This document shows positions 7,955 through 15,929 of a stretch of DNA of 64,000 bases, one piece after another. The stretch is from positions 45,375-109,374 of the forward strand of contig DASTBV010000097.1 in assembly GCA_035711805.1 (NCBI GenBank), in the 5' to 3' direction. The stretch's first letter is position 1. Each line of letters opens with the position of its first letter. The notes beneath the pieces were generated by a model. It saw only the letters and a program-made list of their open reading frames with translations. It had not been told where the DNA came from and did not search any database. A program made the position numbers and the translations under genes. Origin of the DNA: Gp6-AA40 sp035711805. Its GTDB lineage: Bacteria > Acidobacteriota > Vicinamibacteria > Vicinamibacterales > UBA2999.

Positions 7955-8386
7955 ATGAAGTATGTGATCTCGCTGCTCGCCCTGGCCGGCGTGTTGAGCG
8001 CAGGCGCAGCAGGCCAGGAGAAACCGACACCGCCTGCTGACCCAGCCAGGCTCGCAACCGTCCGCATCACGCAGTCCGTCGCGGCGAACGGCTACCCGCT
8101 CGCCGCAGGCGTCTATGAGCTGCGCCTCACCGACGAGCATCGGACTCCGCTGCCCGGTCAGTCGTCAGACGCGGAGCGCTGGATCGAGTTCGTCGCCAAC
8201 GGGGGCGTCGTGGCCCGTGACGTGGCGGTGGTCCTGCGCGACAGCGACCTGCCGTCGGAGGGCGCGTCGTCCGTGCCGGCGCGTGGCGGCACCCGTGTGG
8301 AACTGCTGAAGGGCGGTGAGTTCGTGCGGATCTCTGTCAGACGCGGAGAGGAGCGATACCTCATTTATCTGCCCGTCGTTCCCTGA
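7955..8386 (+). CDS. Secreted protein of unknown function
   Basis: The 143-residue product has a signal peptide (MKYVISLLALAGVLSAGAAGQ). Its body looks all-beta: ATVRITQSVAANGYPLAAGVYELRL near residue 35, then WIEFVANGGVVARDVAVVLRD, ending RISVRRGEERYLIYLPVV. I have no reliable family name; proteins of this size and pattern are common in acidobacterial genomes. The ATG at 7955 follows a GGAAGGCGG site. It lies 73 bp after the small membrane protein and may be co-transcribed with it. A possible terminator between the two was not found. Confidence 0.65.
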   Translation: MKYVISLLALAGVLSAGAAGQEKPTPPADPARLATVRITQSVAANGYPLAAGVYELRLTDEHRTPLPGQSSDAERWIEFVANGGVVARDVAVVLRDSDLPSEGASSVPARGGTRVELLKGGEFVRISVRRGEERYLIYLPVVP

Positions 8387-8460
8387 CGCGCTCGCGGTTC
8401 GGGCGGCCCGCGTGCCCTATCCCGCCTGACACATCCTCACGGTGATCTTGTCCCCACCGC

Positions 8461-8474
8461 GCGGAAAATTCCGC
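8461..8474. promoter_or_regulatory. Putative activator site (UAS) GCGGAAAATTCCGC
   Basis: This near-perfect palindrome (arms GCGGAA / TTCCGC around AA) is centred about 107 bp upstream of the predicted sigma-54 start of the ClpA-like gene. It serves as the type sequence for the recurring motif in this window. Confidence 0.6.
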
Positions 8475-8548
8475 ATGGCCCATCAGATCGTGCCGTCACT
8501 GCCGGCGCTTCTCCGCCTCGCGGAGCGAATCGTCTTCGATCATTGTGG

Positions 8549-8564
8549 AGGCATGTTCGTTGCC
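8549..8564 (+). promoter_or_regulatory. Sigma-54 type -24/-12 element
   Basis: AGGCATG, 4 nt, TTGCC with GG-N10-GC spacing. The predicted start point near 8575 lies downstream of the alternative start codons at 8545 and 8560, which supports the ATG at 8599 for the following gene. Confidence 0.6.
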
Positions 8565-8598
8565 TGTACCCCGGAACATCCGGAGGGCATCCGAGGCC

Positions 8599-10881
8599 AT
8601 GTGGGCAGACGAACTTGACCTTCCGCCGGGAAAGCTCACCGAGGCGGTGCAGCGAGTGATCGAACGTGCCACTCTCGAATCGCGCCGGCGTGGACATGCA
8701 GGCGTAACCGGCGACCATTTGTTCCTCGCGCTGGCACAGATCGAGTGGCAGGTGTTCGTCGACGTGGCGCGTGAAGTCGGGCTGAACCCTCACGTGATAC
8801 TCGCCGAGATCGAGGAGGGCGTCAGCGCGGGCCCGCTCGACGGCGCACTCGTTGCGCCGGATGTTCGCCTGCTGGCGAGGCTCGCGTTGCATCATGCGAC
8901 GCGTGCCGGCCGCGAGGCCATCGCGCCGGCCGACTTGTTTGCCGCGCTGCTGGACGATACGCACGGTGCGCTCGCATCGGCCTTTCGCCGCCACGCCGTC
9001 GACGCGGCCGAGGTGGGCCGCCGGTTTGCGGTGGTCCTGCGGGAACGCGCGATGCGCGAGGAGCAGTACCTCAAGCGCTTCGAGCTCCCCGCTCACTTGA
9101 AGCAGTTCGCCACGAACCTGAACCTGCTCGCCCGGCAGGACAAGCTGCCACCCGTCTTCGGCCGCGACCAGGAGATTCAGCAGGTCCTCGAAGTCCTCTG
9201 CCACCGTGAACGGGCCAATTCGGTGATGCTGCTCGGCGAGGCGGGCGTGGGCAAGACGGCCATTGTGGACGGGCTGGCGCGTCTGCTCGAATACCAGCCC
9301 GAGCGCGTGCCGATCCGTCTGCGCGACTGCCAGATCGTCAGCCTGCCGATGCAGGCGCTCGTCGCCGGCACGATGCTCCGCGGCATGTTCGAGGAGCGAC
9401 TGCAGCACGTAATCCGCGAATTGAAAGAGCGGCCGAACCTGATCCTCTTCGTCGATGAGGCGCACACGCTGATTGGCGCCGGTTCGGCGCTCGGCGCCCC
9501 GTCCGATGCCGCTAACATGCTGAAAGCGGTGCTCGCCCGCGGCGAAATCAAGATGATCGCGGCGACCACGCTTGGCGAGTACAAGGAGCATTTCCTCGAG
9601 GACGAGGCGCTGGCGCGGCGTTTCCGCTGCGTCTACGTTCCGGAGCCGACGATCGAGGAGACGCGCCGGATCCTCGTCAACCTCCGTCCCCGTCTCGAAC
9701 GGAATTATGGAGTGCGCATCCTCGACGAAGCGCTCGACACGGCGCTCGAGATGTCGCCGCGCTACGTGCGCCACCTCCGGCTGCCGGACAAGGTGATCGG
9801 ATGGATCGATACCGCCGCCGTGCGGACGGAAATCGATCGGCGGTGGGAAGTGCGACGCGACGACGTGGTGTCGGTGATCTCGCATGCCGCGCAGATCCCC
9901 GAGGACATGGTGTTCCGCGATGTCTCCGCGCGTTTCCGCGACATCGAGTCGCGCATCCGCCGCCGCGTTGTCGGCCAGGAGGCTGCGGTCTCGGCGGTGG
10001 CGAGGCGGCTGGTGCTGAACAAAGGGCCGCTCAAAGACGGATTCGATCGACCCGACGGCGTTCTTCTGTTCCTGGGCCCGACGGGAGTCGGCAAGACGGA
10101 GCTGGCAAAGGCGGTCGCCGAGACGCTGTTCGGCGACGAGAAGCGGATGATTCGCGTCGACATGTCCGAGTATCAGGACCCGACCGCTGCCGACAAGCTC
10201 ATTGGGATGCCGCGCGGCATCGTCGGCAGCCAGCGCGGCGGGCTGCTGACGAACCAGCTTGCGGATAACCCCTACACTGTCGTGCTGCTCGACGAAGTTG
10301 AAAAGGCCAATCCGAGCGTGTTGAACCTGTTCCTGCAGGCGTTCGACGAGGGATGGCTCACCGACGGCCGCGGCAAGCGCATCTATCTCAGCGACGCCAT
10401 CATCATCATGACGTCCAACGTCGGTTCAGAGCATTTCCGGAAGTTGAGAAACCCGCTCGGGTTCCTGGCGCGCGAGGTGGCGGTCGCGCAGGTGCAGGCG
10501 GACGTGCGGACCGAGATGGAGCGCCGCTTTTCACCGGAGTTTCTCAATCGCGTTGATGATGTCGTGATCTTTTCGCCCTTGAATCCGGATGAGGCGCGCC
10601 GCATCGCTGCGCAGTATCTGGACACCGTGGCCGCCGCGATGAACCGCGCGGGCAAGACCGTCTCGATCGACGCCGACGCGCTCGACCGCCTGGTCAGTGA
10701 AGGGCACAGTCCGGCCTACGGCGCGCGGTTCCTCAAGCGCGTCATCGACGAGCGGGTCAAGCTGCCGATCAGCGCGCGCTGGCAGGAGGGCACTCACTAT
10801 CAGATCGCCGTCCAGGACGGACGGGTGATCGTCGAAGCGTCGTCACCCTCCGTGATGGGCGGCGAACAGGCTGTCGCCTAG
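8599..10881 (+). CDS. ClpA-like AAA+ unfoldase (double AAA+ module)
   Basis: The 760-residue protein has a Clp N-terminal repeat domain (about 10-150). A first AAA+ module follows, with Walker A GEAGVGKTA near 213 and Walker B LILFVDEAH near 280. The second module has GPTGVGKTELAK near 492 and VVLLDEVEKA near 560. No ClpB-type coiled-coil middle domain lies between or within the modules, so it is ClpA/ClpC-like rather than a disaggregase. A PLGF segment near 617 sits where ClpA and ClpC carry their ClpP-contact loop, so partnership with ClpP is plausible. I chose ATG 8599, with a GGAGGG site; GTG 8545 and TTG 8560 are alternatives. The sigma-54 type promoter suggests stress induction. Confidence 0.88.
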   Translation: MWADELDLPPGKLTEAVQRVIERATLESRRRGHAGVTGDHLFLALAQIEWQVFVDVAREVGLNPHVILAEIEEGVSAGPLDGALVAPDVRLLARLALHHATRAGREAIAPADLFAALLDDTHGALASAFRRHAVDAAEVGRRFAVVLRERAMREEQYLKRFELPAHLKQFATNLNLLARQDKLPPVFGRDQEIQQVLEVLCHRERANSVMLLGEAGVGKTAIVDGLARLLEYQPERVPIRLRDCQIVSLPMQALVAGTMLRGMFEERLQHVIRELKERPNLILFVDEAHTLIGAGSALGAPSDAANMLKAVLARGEIKMIAATTLGEYKEHFLEDEALARRFRCVYVPEPTIEETRRILVNLRPRLERNYGVRILDEALDTALEMSPRYVRHLRLPDKVIGWIDTAAVRTEIDRRWEVRRDDVVSVISHAAQIPEDMVFRDVSARFRDIESRIRRRVVGQEAAVSAVARRLVLNKGPLKDGFDRPDGVLLFLGPTGVGKTELAKAVAETLFGDEKRMIRVDMSEYQDPTAADKLIGMPRGIVGSQRGGLLTNQLADNPYTVVLLDEVEKANPSVLNLFLQAFDEGWLTDGRGKRIYLSDAIIIMTSNVGSEHFRKLRNPLGFLAREVAVAQVQADVRTEMERRFSPEFLNRVDDVVIFSPLNPDEARRIAAQYLDTVAAAMNRAGKTVSIDADALDRLVSEGHSPAYGARFLKRVIDERVKLPISARWQEGTHYQIAVQDGRVIVEASSPSVMGGEQAVA

Positions 10882-11054
10882 GGTCTGGACGTGGATGCGC
10901 GAAACGGCCTGGCCGAGCCCGAACCACGCGATAGCGGCGCCGCCGTGTGAGGACGGACTCAGCCTAGGTCGGCCTGCAGTTCGAGATGCCCGCCGCCGCG
11001 AATGCCACTGCGTCGTTCAGGTCCGCCGTTCGAGAGGCTGTATGACGCTCCTCC

Positions 11055-11282
11055 TCAGGCGGCATGCGCCTGTCTCGGAAGGTTCCGCATGTAGACGCCG
11101 CCACACGTGCGCGCCAGAACGTGGGCCTCCACCAATGCGCCGAGCACTGCGTGGCACGTGAAGGCGTCGATGCCGAACGCGCGCTGCGCCTGCGGCAACG
11201 TGACCTGCAGTGTCGGTGAATCAAGAAATGCGTCCTGCACGCGCAGTACAAGGGATCCAATCTGGCGGGTGGTGAATGTCAT
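11055..11282 (-). CDS. Small winged-helix-like protein
   Basis: The 75-residue product reads MTFTTRQIGSLVLRVQDAFL, then a helix-turn-helix-like stretch (LPQAQRAFGIDAFTCHAVLGALVEAHVLA), then a wing-like TCGGVYMR. The order helix, recognition-type helix with a Cys-His, hairpin and basic end resembles minimal winged helices that bind DNA or partner proteins. I know no named family with certainty. It has its own well-matched sigma-54 type promoter and a palindromic activator site, so it is probably a real member of the stress regulon and could be one of its regulators. Confidence 0.65.
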   Translation of the reverse strand: MTFTTRQIGSLVLRVQDAFLDSPTLQVTLPQAQRAFGIDAFTCHAVLGALVEAHVLARTCGGVYMRNLPRQAHAA

Positions 11283-11317
11283 CGGGGCACTCTCCATACG
11301 TGGTTTCCAGACCCCGG

Positions 11318-11333
11318 AGCAACTCATGTGCCG
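11318..11333 (-). promoter_or_regulatory. Sigma-54 type -24/-12 element
   Basis: On the minus strand the sequence reads CGGCACA, 4 nt, TTGCT, one of the best matches in the window. The predicted start point is near 11307, 25 nt before the start codon of the small winged-helix-like protein. Confidence 0.65.
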
Positions 11334-11383
11334 ATGACGTGACCTGCGTTTCGCCGTCCATCACAGAGGCGATCGCATTGAGC

Positions 11384-11397
11384 CGCGGATTTCTCCG
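11384..11397. promoter_or_regulatory. Putative activator site (UAS)
   Basis: On the minus strand this reads GCGGAGAAATCCGC, differing at two or three positions from the site at 8461. It is centred about 84 bp upstream of the predicted start for the 11282 gene. Confidence 0.55.
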
Positions 11398-11419
11398 CAG
11401 CCGTGCTGAATCTTCAAGC

Positions 11420-13831
11420 CTATGCGGCGGCCGGGTGTGGTGTCTCCGCTTCGACCTGCGCCACCAGCTTCGTCGCCGCCAGCACGGCATCAGGATTCAA
11501 CGACATGCTGTCGATGCCGCACTCGACGAGGAAGCGCGCGAACTCCGGATAATCGCTCGGCGCCTGACCGCACAGGCCAATCTTGCGGTTCAGCCGGCGT
11601 GCTTCCCGGATCGCCTGCGCAACGAGCGTGTAGACAGCCTGATTCCGTTCGTCGAAGAGGTGCGCCACGAGCGACGAATCGCGATCGACGCCAAGCGTCA
11701 ACTGCGTCAGGTCGTTGGAGCCGATGGAGAAGCCATCGAAATACTCGGCGAAGGCCGGCAGAAGCAGCACGTTGCTCGGGATCTCGACCATCATGTAAAG
11801 CTCGAGTCCGTGCTCGTGCCGGCGCAGACCGTTGCGCGCCAGCTCCTCGGTCACCAGCCTGGCCTCGTCCACCGTCCGGCAGAACGGCACCATGACGAGC
11901 ACATTCAGCAGGCCCATCTCTTCACGCACCTTCTTCAATGCGCGGCATTCAAGCGCGAATCCTTCCCGGTACCGCTCGTCGTAGTAGCGGGATGCGCCGC
12001 GGAAGCCGAGCATCGGATTCTCTTCGGTCGGCTCGAACGCCGATCCGCCGGCCAGCCGCGCATACTCGTTGGTCTTGAAGTCGCTCAGGCGGACGATGAC
12101 ACGCTTGGGATAGAACGCCGCCGCGATCGTGCCGACCCCCTCGGCCAGCTTGTCGACGAAATAGGCAGGCTTGTCGCCATAGCCGGCGGTGAGACGATCC
12201 ACCGCTGCGCGCGCGTCGCCGCTCAGCTGCGAATACCTGACCAGCGCCATCGGGTGCACGCCGATGCTCGTGTTGATGATGAATTCGAGCCGCGCCAGGC
12301 CGACGCCGTCGTTGGGGATGAACGAGAGGGCAAACGCTTCGTCGGGGTTGCCCACGTTCATCATGATGTCCGTCCGCGTCGGCAGCAGCTCTGCCAGGGA
12401 GGTGCGCTCCACGTCGAACGGCAGCGTCCCGTCATAGACGAAGCCGGTGTCGCCCTCCGCACACGACACGGTGACCCGCTGGCCGTCGGCGAGCGCCGTT
12501 GTCGCCGTCTCGGTGCCGACAATGGCCGGCACGCCGAGCTCCCGGCTGACGATTGCGGCGTGGCATGTGCGCCCGCCGCGATTCGTGACGATCGCGGCGG
12601 CCTTCTTCATGATCGGCTCCCAATCAGGATCCGTTTTGTCGGTGACGAGCACCTCGCCGGGCTGGAACAACCGCAGATCTGACGCATTCGGAATGACGCG
12701 GACCGGGCCGGCGGCAATCTTCGCGCCGATGCTGCGGCCGGAGACGAGGACGCGGCCGCGCCCGCGCAACGAATACTGTTCGAGCTGCTGCAGCGCCGCG
12801 TGCGCGTGAACGGTTTCCGGTCTCGCCTGGACGATGAAGAGCTCGCCGGTCTGGCCATCCTTGGCCCACTCGATGTCCATGGGCGTCGCCGTGCCGCGGG
12901 CCATGCTGTAGTGCCGTTCGATCGCGCAACCCCAGCGTGCCAGCGTCAGGACCTCGTCGTCGGTGAGTGCGAGCCGCGCGCGATCACCCGCCGCGACGGG
13001 GACCGGCTTGACGCCGCGGCTTCCGCCCTCGTCGTAGACCAGCTTGAACTCCTTGCTGCCGATCGACCTGCGGATAATCGGTCGCAGATCCTGCTCGAGC
13101 GGCGGCTTGAAGACGTAGTATTCGTCGGGCGTCACGGAACCCTGCACGATCGGCTCGCCGAGGCCGTATGACGCGTTGATCAGCACCACGTCGGGAAAGC
13201 CGCTCTCCGTATCGAGCGTGAACATGACACCCGACACGGCGAGGTCGGAGCGCACCATGCGCTGGACGCCGATCGACAGCGCAATGTCGGTCTGACCGAA
13301 TCCCTTGTCAGCACGGTACGAGATTGCGCGGTCGGTGAACAGCGACGCGAAGGAGCGGCGGCACGCATCGAGAAGCGCCGCGCGTCCGCGCACGTTCAGG
13401 TAGGTTTCCTGCTGTCCGGCGAAGCTCGCGTCGGGCAGATCCTCGGCCGTGGCGCTACTGCGCACGGCCACATCAACTGATGACCCGCCACCGAGCTGGT
13501 CGTACGCGGAGAAAATCGCTGCCTGCAGGTCCGCCGGCAGGTCTGCGGCCATGATCGCGTGGCGTATCGCGAGACCTCGTTCTGAGAGGTCCGCCAGGTC
13601 GCCCGCTCGCAATTCACCCAGGATCGACGAAACGCTGTCGGCGAGGCCGGACACGCGCATGAAGTGGCGGTAGGCGTCGGCGGTGACCGCAAAACCGTTC
13701 GGCACACGCACCCCCGCGCCAGAGAGCTGCTGGTACAGCTCGCCAAGCGACGCGTTCTTGCCACCGACCTGAGGGACGTCGGCAAGCCCCAGCTCGCCGA
13801 ACCACCGGATGAAGATTGCTTCAGGCGGCAC
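11420..13831 (-). CDS. ppsA: Phosphoenolpyruvate synthase (pyruvate, water dikinase)
   Basis: The 803-residue enzyme converts pyruvate, ATP and water to PEP, AMP and phosphate for gluconeogenesis. The N-terminal ATP-grasp region has VGGKNASLGELYQQL and SVDVAVRSSATAEDLPDASFAGQQET. The swivelling domain carries the phosphorylated histidine in GGRTCHAAIVSRELGVPA near residue 422. The C-terminal PEP barrel has GSNDLTQLTLGVDRD and the catalytic cysteine in GLCGQAPSDYP near 752. Length fits the family. I chose the GTG at 13831: a GGGGAG site precedes it, and the upstream small gene ends 11 bp inside, which suggests coupling. In this setting it would support carbon recycling under energy stress. Confidence 0.95.
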   Translation of the reverse strand: MPPEAIFIRWFGELGLADVPQVGGKNASLGELYQQLSGAGVRVPNGFAVTADAYRHFMRVSGLADSVSSILGELRAGDLADLSERGLAIRHAIMAADLPADLQAAIFSAYDQLGGGSSVDVAVRSSATAEDLPDASFAGQQETYLNVRGRAALLDACRRSFASLFTDRAISYRADKGFGQTDIALSIGVQRMVRSDLAVSGVMFTLDTESGFPDVVLINASYGLGEPIVQGSVTPDEYYVFKPPLEQDLRPIIRRSIGSKEFKLVYDEGGSRGVKPVPVAAGDRARLALTDDEVLTLARWGCAIERHYSMARGTATPMDIEWAKDGQTGELFIVQARPETVHAHAALQQLEQYSLRGRGRVLVSGRSIGAKIAAGPVRVIPNASDLRLFQPGEVLVTDKTDPDWEPIMKKAAAIVTNRGGRTCHAAIVSRELGVPAIVGTETATTALADGQRVTVSCAEGDTGFVYDGTLPFDVERTSLAELLPTRTDIMMNVGNPDEAFALSFIPNDGVGLARLEFIINTSIGVHPMALVRYSQLSGDARAAVDRLTAGYGDKPAYFVDKLAEGVGTIAAAFYPKRVIVRLSDFKTNEYARLAGGSAFEPTEENPMLGFRGASRYYDERYREGFALECRALKKVREEMGLLNVLVMVPFCRTVDEARLVTEELARNGLRRHEHGLELYMMVEIPSNVLLLPAFAEYFDGFSIGSNDLTQLTLGVDRDSSLVAHLFDERNQAVYTLVAQAIREARRLNRKIGLCGQAPSDYPEFARFLVECGIDSMSLNPDAVLAATKLVAQVEAETPHPAAA

Positions 13832-14099
13832 GTTCGACTCCCCCGCGAGGCCGCGCCGCTGCACGTGTTGTTGGTCGGCCGATCGGCGGCGCAATTGCCC
13901 AGCCGCGGGTCTGCCGGCCGCAGTGCGTGCATTCCAGGCAAATCCGGCCCGGTTCGCGATGGATCAGGAAATCGTGACCGGTCAGGGCACAGAGTGCCTG
14001 GTGCACCCAGTGCTGGGCCGCGCTCAGGCGACGGAGCCACCTCACGAGAGTCCACGCCGGGTACCGATGCAACGGTCCGGGGATCGAGATTGCTGCCAT
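13821..14099 (-). CDS. Small conserved protein with CxxC zinc-knuckle-like motif
   Basis: The 92-residue product has a hydrophobic/aromatic middle (LVRWLRRLSAAQHWVHQALCALTGHDFLIH). A C-x-x-C pair in CLECTHCGRQTRGW follows, typical of small treble-clef or zinc-ribbon elements. Similar GHD...C-x-x-C-G...GW proteins recur in acidobacterial genomes in my recollection, but I know no function. The ATG at 14099 follows AAGGCAGGA and a sigma-54 type promoter. Its stop lies 11 bp inside the ppsA start, so it is the first gene of the ppsA operon. The tail after residue 60 is Arg/Pro-rich and poorly conserved in appearance. Confidence 0.65.
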   Translation of the reverse strand: MAAISIPGPLHRYPAWTLVRWLRRLSAAQHWVHQALCALTGHDFLIHREPGRICLECTHCGRQTRGWAIAPPIGRPTTRAAARPRGGVERAA

Positions 14100-14124
14100 G
14101 CGTCCTGCCTTCGTGACATCGCAA

Positions 14125-14140
14125 CGCAAGCTCGATTCCA
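14125..14140 (-). promoter_or_regulatory. Sigma-54 type -24/-12 element (ppsA operon)
   Basis: On the minus strand it reads TGGAATC, 4 nt, TTGCG with GG-N10-GC spacing. The predicted start is near 14114, 15 nt before the ATG at 14099. Confidence 0.5.
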
Positions 14141-14191
14141 GCGACGATCGCACGCGTGACTGCGAGTGCCGTGTTCCCTCGCCCGGGACGC

Positions 14192-14205
14192 GCGAAATAG
14201 TCCGC
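14192..14205. promoter_or_regulatory. Putative activator site shared by two divergent promoters
   Basis: On the minus strand this is GCGGACTATTTCGC. It is centred about 85 bp upstream of the ppsA-operon start and about 105 bp upstream of the start of the divergent Usp gene. A weaker copy, GCGGGGAGGAGTTCCG at 14210-14225, sits at the complementary distances (about 104 and 86 bp). Confidence 0.55.
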
Positions 14206-14230
14206 AGCAGCGGGGAGGAGTTCCGTGGCC

Positions 14231-14248
14231 GTCACGGCGGGCCGTGAC
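14231..14248. promoter_or_regulatory. Perfect 8-bp inverted repeat GTCACGGC-GG-GCCGTGAC
   Basis: This exact palindrome with a 2-nt spacer lies in the divergent ppsA/usp intergenic region, 30 bp upstream of the usp -24 element. It differs in sequence from the AT-centred sites, so it may be the operator of another regulator. Confidence 0.45.
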
Positions 14249-14277
14249 CGTCGTGCAAAGTACGGTGCGCCGAGACG

Positions 14278-14293
14278 TGGCACAGGCCATGCC
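14278..14293 (+). promoter_or_regulatory. Sigma-54 type -24/-12 element (usp)
   Basis: TGGCACA, 4 nt, ATGCC with GG-N10-GC spacing. The predicted start point is near 14304, 14 nt before the Usp start codon. Confidence 0.6.
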
Positions 14294-14317
14294 TGATGAC
14301 AGTTGAGGGATTCCGCC

Positions 14318-15199
14318 ATGTCACGCTTCACGCACGTCCTCTGTCCGGTCGATTTCTCCGACACCTCGCAGCACGCGCTCGACCACGCGGCCGCCATCGC
14401 GCACCGGGACCAGGCACGGCTGACCGTGCTGTACGTCTTCGCGAATCTGCCGTCGATGGATGTTCCGCCGCTGGTGCTTTCCCCCGCCGACCGGGAGCGC
14501 ATACGGGTCGATCTGCAGAGGATGTGCGCGAACGTGCCGAAAGCGGTCTCTGTCGATCTTGTCGTGCGGGAAGCGGAACGCGTCTACCGGACGATTCTCG
14601 AGGAGCAGAACGGGCTCGGCGCCGATCTCCTGGTTCTTGGCACGCACGGCCGTTCTGGGTTCCAGCACATGGTCCTCGGCTCCATCACCGAAAAGGTCAT
14701 CCGCGCCGTGACGTGCCCGACGCTCGTCGTTCCGCCGCGCGCACCGGACATTGCGCCGGACGCGACGCCACGCCTGAGGCGCATTCTGTGTCCGATCGAT
14801 TTTTCAGCCAGCTCGATGAACGCCTTCGCGGACGCGCGCAGGATGGCCGAAGAGACGGGTGCCCGGCTGACCGCACTCGCCGTCGTCGACATCGCGTATG
14901 AGCTGCGCGACAGCGCGATGCTGGCCAATGTCGACGTGCAGGGCATCGCGCGCGCGACCGAGTCCGAAACGCGCCGGCGGCTCGCCGCGCTGGTTGGCCA
15001 TGGCGCTCAGACGATCGAGGCTGTTGTCGACTGTGGCTCACCGGCCGGGAAGGTGCTTGAACGCGCCGCGCGCGACGGCACCGACCTCATCGTGATGGGT
15101 GTGCACGGACGCGGAGCGTTGGATCTGCGACTCTTTGGGTCCACGACACACCAGGTCATCCGGCGCGCGGCCTGCCCGGTACTTGTAATCCCGTCGTAA
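14318..15199 (+). CDS. Tandem universal stress protein (UspA x2)
   Basis: This is the fourth tandem-Usp protein, 293 residues long. Domain 1 opens FTHVLCPVDFSDTSQHALDHA and has GTHGRSGFQHMVLGSITEK. Domain 2 opens RRILCPIDFSASSMNAF and has GVHGRGALDLRLFGSTTHQ, ending CPVLVIPS. I use the ATG at 14318, which follows a GAGGGA site; a TTG at 14303 is in frame but falls at the predicted transcription start. It is transcribed alone and divergently from the ppsA operon, with which it seems to share an activator site. It separates from the 911-3796 Usp genes in the loop after the first strand. Confidence 0.93.
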   Translation: MSRFTHVLCPVDFSDTSQHALDHAAAIAHRDQARLTVLYVFANLPSMDVPPLVLSPADRERIRVDLQRMCANVPKAVSVDLVVREAERVYRTILEEQNGLGADLLVLGTHGRSGFQHMVLGSITEKVIRAVTCPTLVVPPRAPDIAPDATPRLRRILCPIDFSASSMNAFADARRMAEETGARLTALAVVDIAYELRDSAMLANVDVQGIARATESETRRRLAALVGHGAQTIEAVVDCGSPAGKVLERAARDGTDLIVMGVHGRGALDLRLFGSTTHQVIRRAACPVLVIPS

Positions 15200-15273
15200 G
15201 CGCAAGAGAACGAGGCAATGGGAACTGCCTTGGCACGCCACGCTGCGATCAGTACGGAATTTCACGATAGCAC

Positions 15274-15285
15274 GGGGAAATTTCC
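15274..15285. promoter_or_regulatory. Putative activator site GGGGAAATTTCC
   Basis: This AT-centred palindrome is centred about 98 bp upstream of the predicted sigma-54 start of the CBS gene. The rest of the 15200-15414 gap holds only the promoter; a 66-codon ORF there has no coding character. Confidence 0.55.
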
Positions 15286-15351
15286 ATACATGGCCGCCGG
15301 GCGGCCCGCCACGTATTCGAGAATGGAGGCTCATTTGTTCCGGAAGGTGTC

Positions 15352-15367
15352 CGGCACAGAACGTGCC
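15352..15367 (+). promoter_or_regulatory. Sigma-54 type -24/-12 element (CBS gene)
   Basis: CGGCACA, 4 nt, GTGCC with GG-N10-GC spacing. The predicted start is near 15378, 37 nt before the ATG at 15415. The element is itself an inverted repeat (GGCAC...GTGCC). Confidence 0.5.
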
Positions 15368-15414
15368 CTCGTGCGCCGCGTCCGTTTGCAAACGGCATTT
15401 CGAGGAGCACCGAT

Positions 15415-15879
15415 ATGAAGATCAAGGACATCATGACCCGTGAGCCGGCCATTTGCTCGCGGGGCACCAACCTGGCGGCGGCGGCGAAGCTCATGCTCGA
15501 CGCCGACTGCGGCATCCTCCCAGTCGTCGACGACGAGAGCAAGCTTGTTGGCGTTGTCACCGACCGCGACATGTACATCGCCCTTGCCACGAGGAACAGG
15601 CTGGCGTCGCAGGTCACGGTGGGAGAAGTGGCGCGCACGACCGTCTTCACCTGTGCCCCGGACGACGATGTGGAGTCCGCCCTTCAGACGATGCGGCAGC
15701 ACCGGGTCCGCCGGCTGCCGGTCGCAGGGTTCGGCGGTGCCGTCGCGGGCATCGTCTCGATGAACGACATCGTGCTTGCGGCCGGAGCACGCAAGCCGGT
15801 TCGCAACGAGGCGGTCGTCGAGACCCTGCAGGCGATCTGCGCACACCATCTGCCCGTGCCGCACATTACGGCGGCGTGA
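15415..15879 (+). CDS. CBS-domain protein (two CBS motifs)
   Basis: This 154-residue protein is essentially one Bateman module. CBS1 (KIKDIMTREPAICSRGTNLAAAAKLMLDADCGILPVVDDESKLVGVVTDRDM) is followed by CBS2 (TVGEVARTTVFTCAPDDDVESALQTMRQHRVRRLPVAG...GIVSMNDIV). Such stand-alone modules sense adenine nucleotides. The DosR-controlled Hrp1 of M. tuberculosis has the same layout. A GAGGAG ribosome site precedes the ATG. No second domain is attached, so it probably acts by binding a partner. The upstream sigma-54 type promoter and palindrome place it in the stress set. Confidence 0.92.
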   Translation: MKIKDIMTREPAICSRGTNLAAAAKLMLDADCGILPVVDDESKLVGVVTDRDMYIALATRNRLASQVTVGEVARTTVFTCAPDDDVESALQTMRQHRVRRLPVAGFGGAVAGIVSMNDIVLAAGARKPVRNEAVVETLQAICAHHLPVPHITAA

Positions 15880-15883
15880 CAGC

Positions 15884-15924
15884 TGGATTGGTAGTTCGCT
15901 CGTTGGATAGTTGGTAGTCAATCA
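15884..15924. repeat. Low-complexity TTGG/TAGTTGG repeats before the ZIP gene
   Basis: The segment between the CBS stop and the ZIP start contains GATTGGTAG, GCTCGTTGG and GATAGTTGGTAG in a degenerate tandem arrangement. The GCTCGTTGG word recurs immediately after the ZIP gene, so the gene is bracketed by related short repeats. Confidence 0.5.
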
Positions 15925-15929
15925 GGCCA

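Noticed and set aside
10895..11161. 88-codon plus-strand ORF after the ClpA-like gene
   Set aside because: It overlaps the better supported minus-strand small protein and lacks any motif. The 10882-11054 gap seems to hold nothing else.
15228..15243. TGGCACG followed by a TGC, considered as a promoter of the CBS gene
   Set aside because: The spacing between GG and GC is 11, not 10, and it lies about 180 bp before the ATG. The element at 15352 fits better.
15218..15418. 66-codon ORF before the CBS gene
   Set aside because: It covers the palindrome and promoter, has no ribosome site and no coding-like composition.
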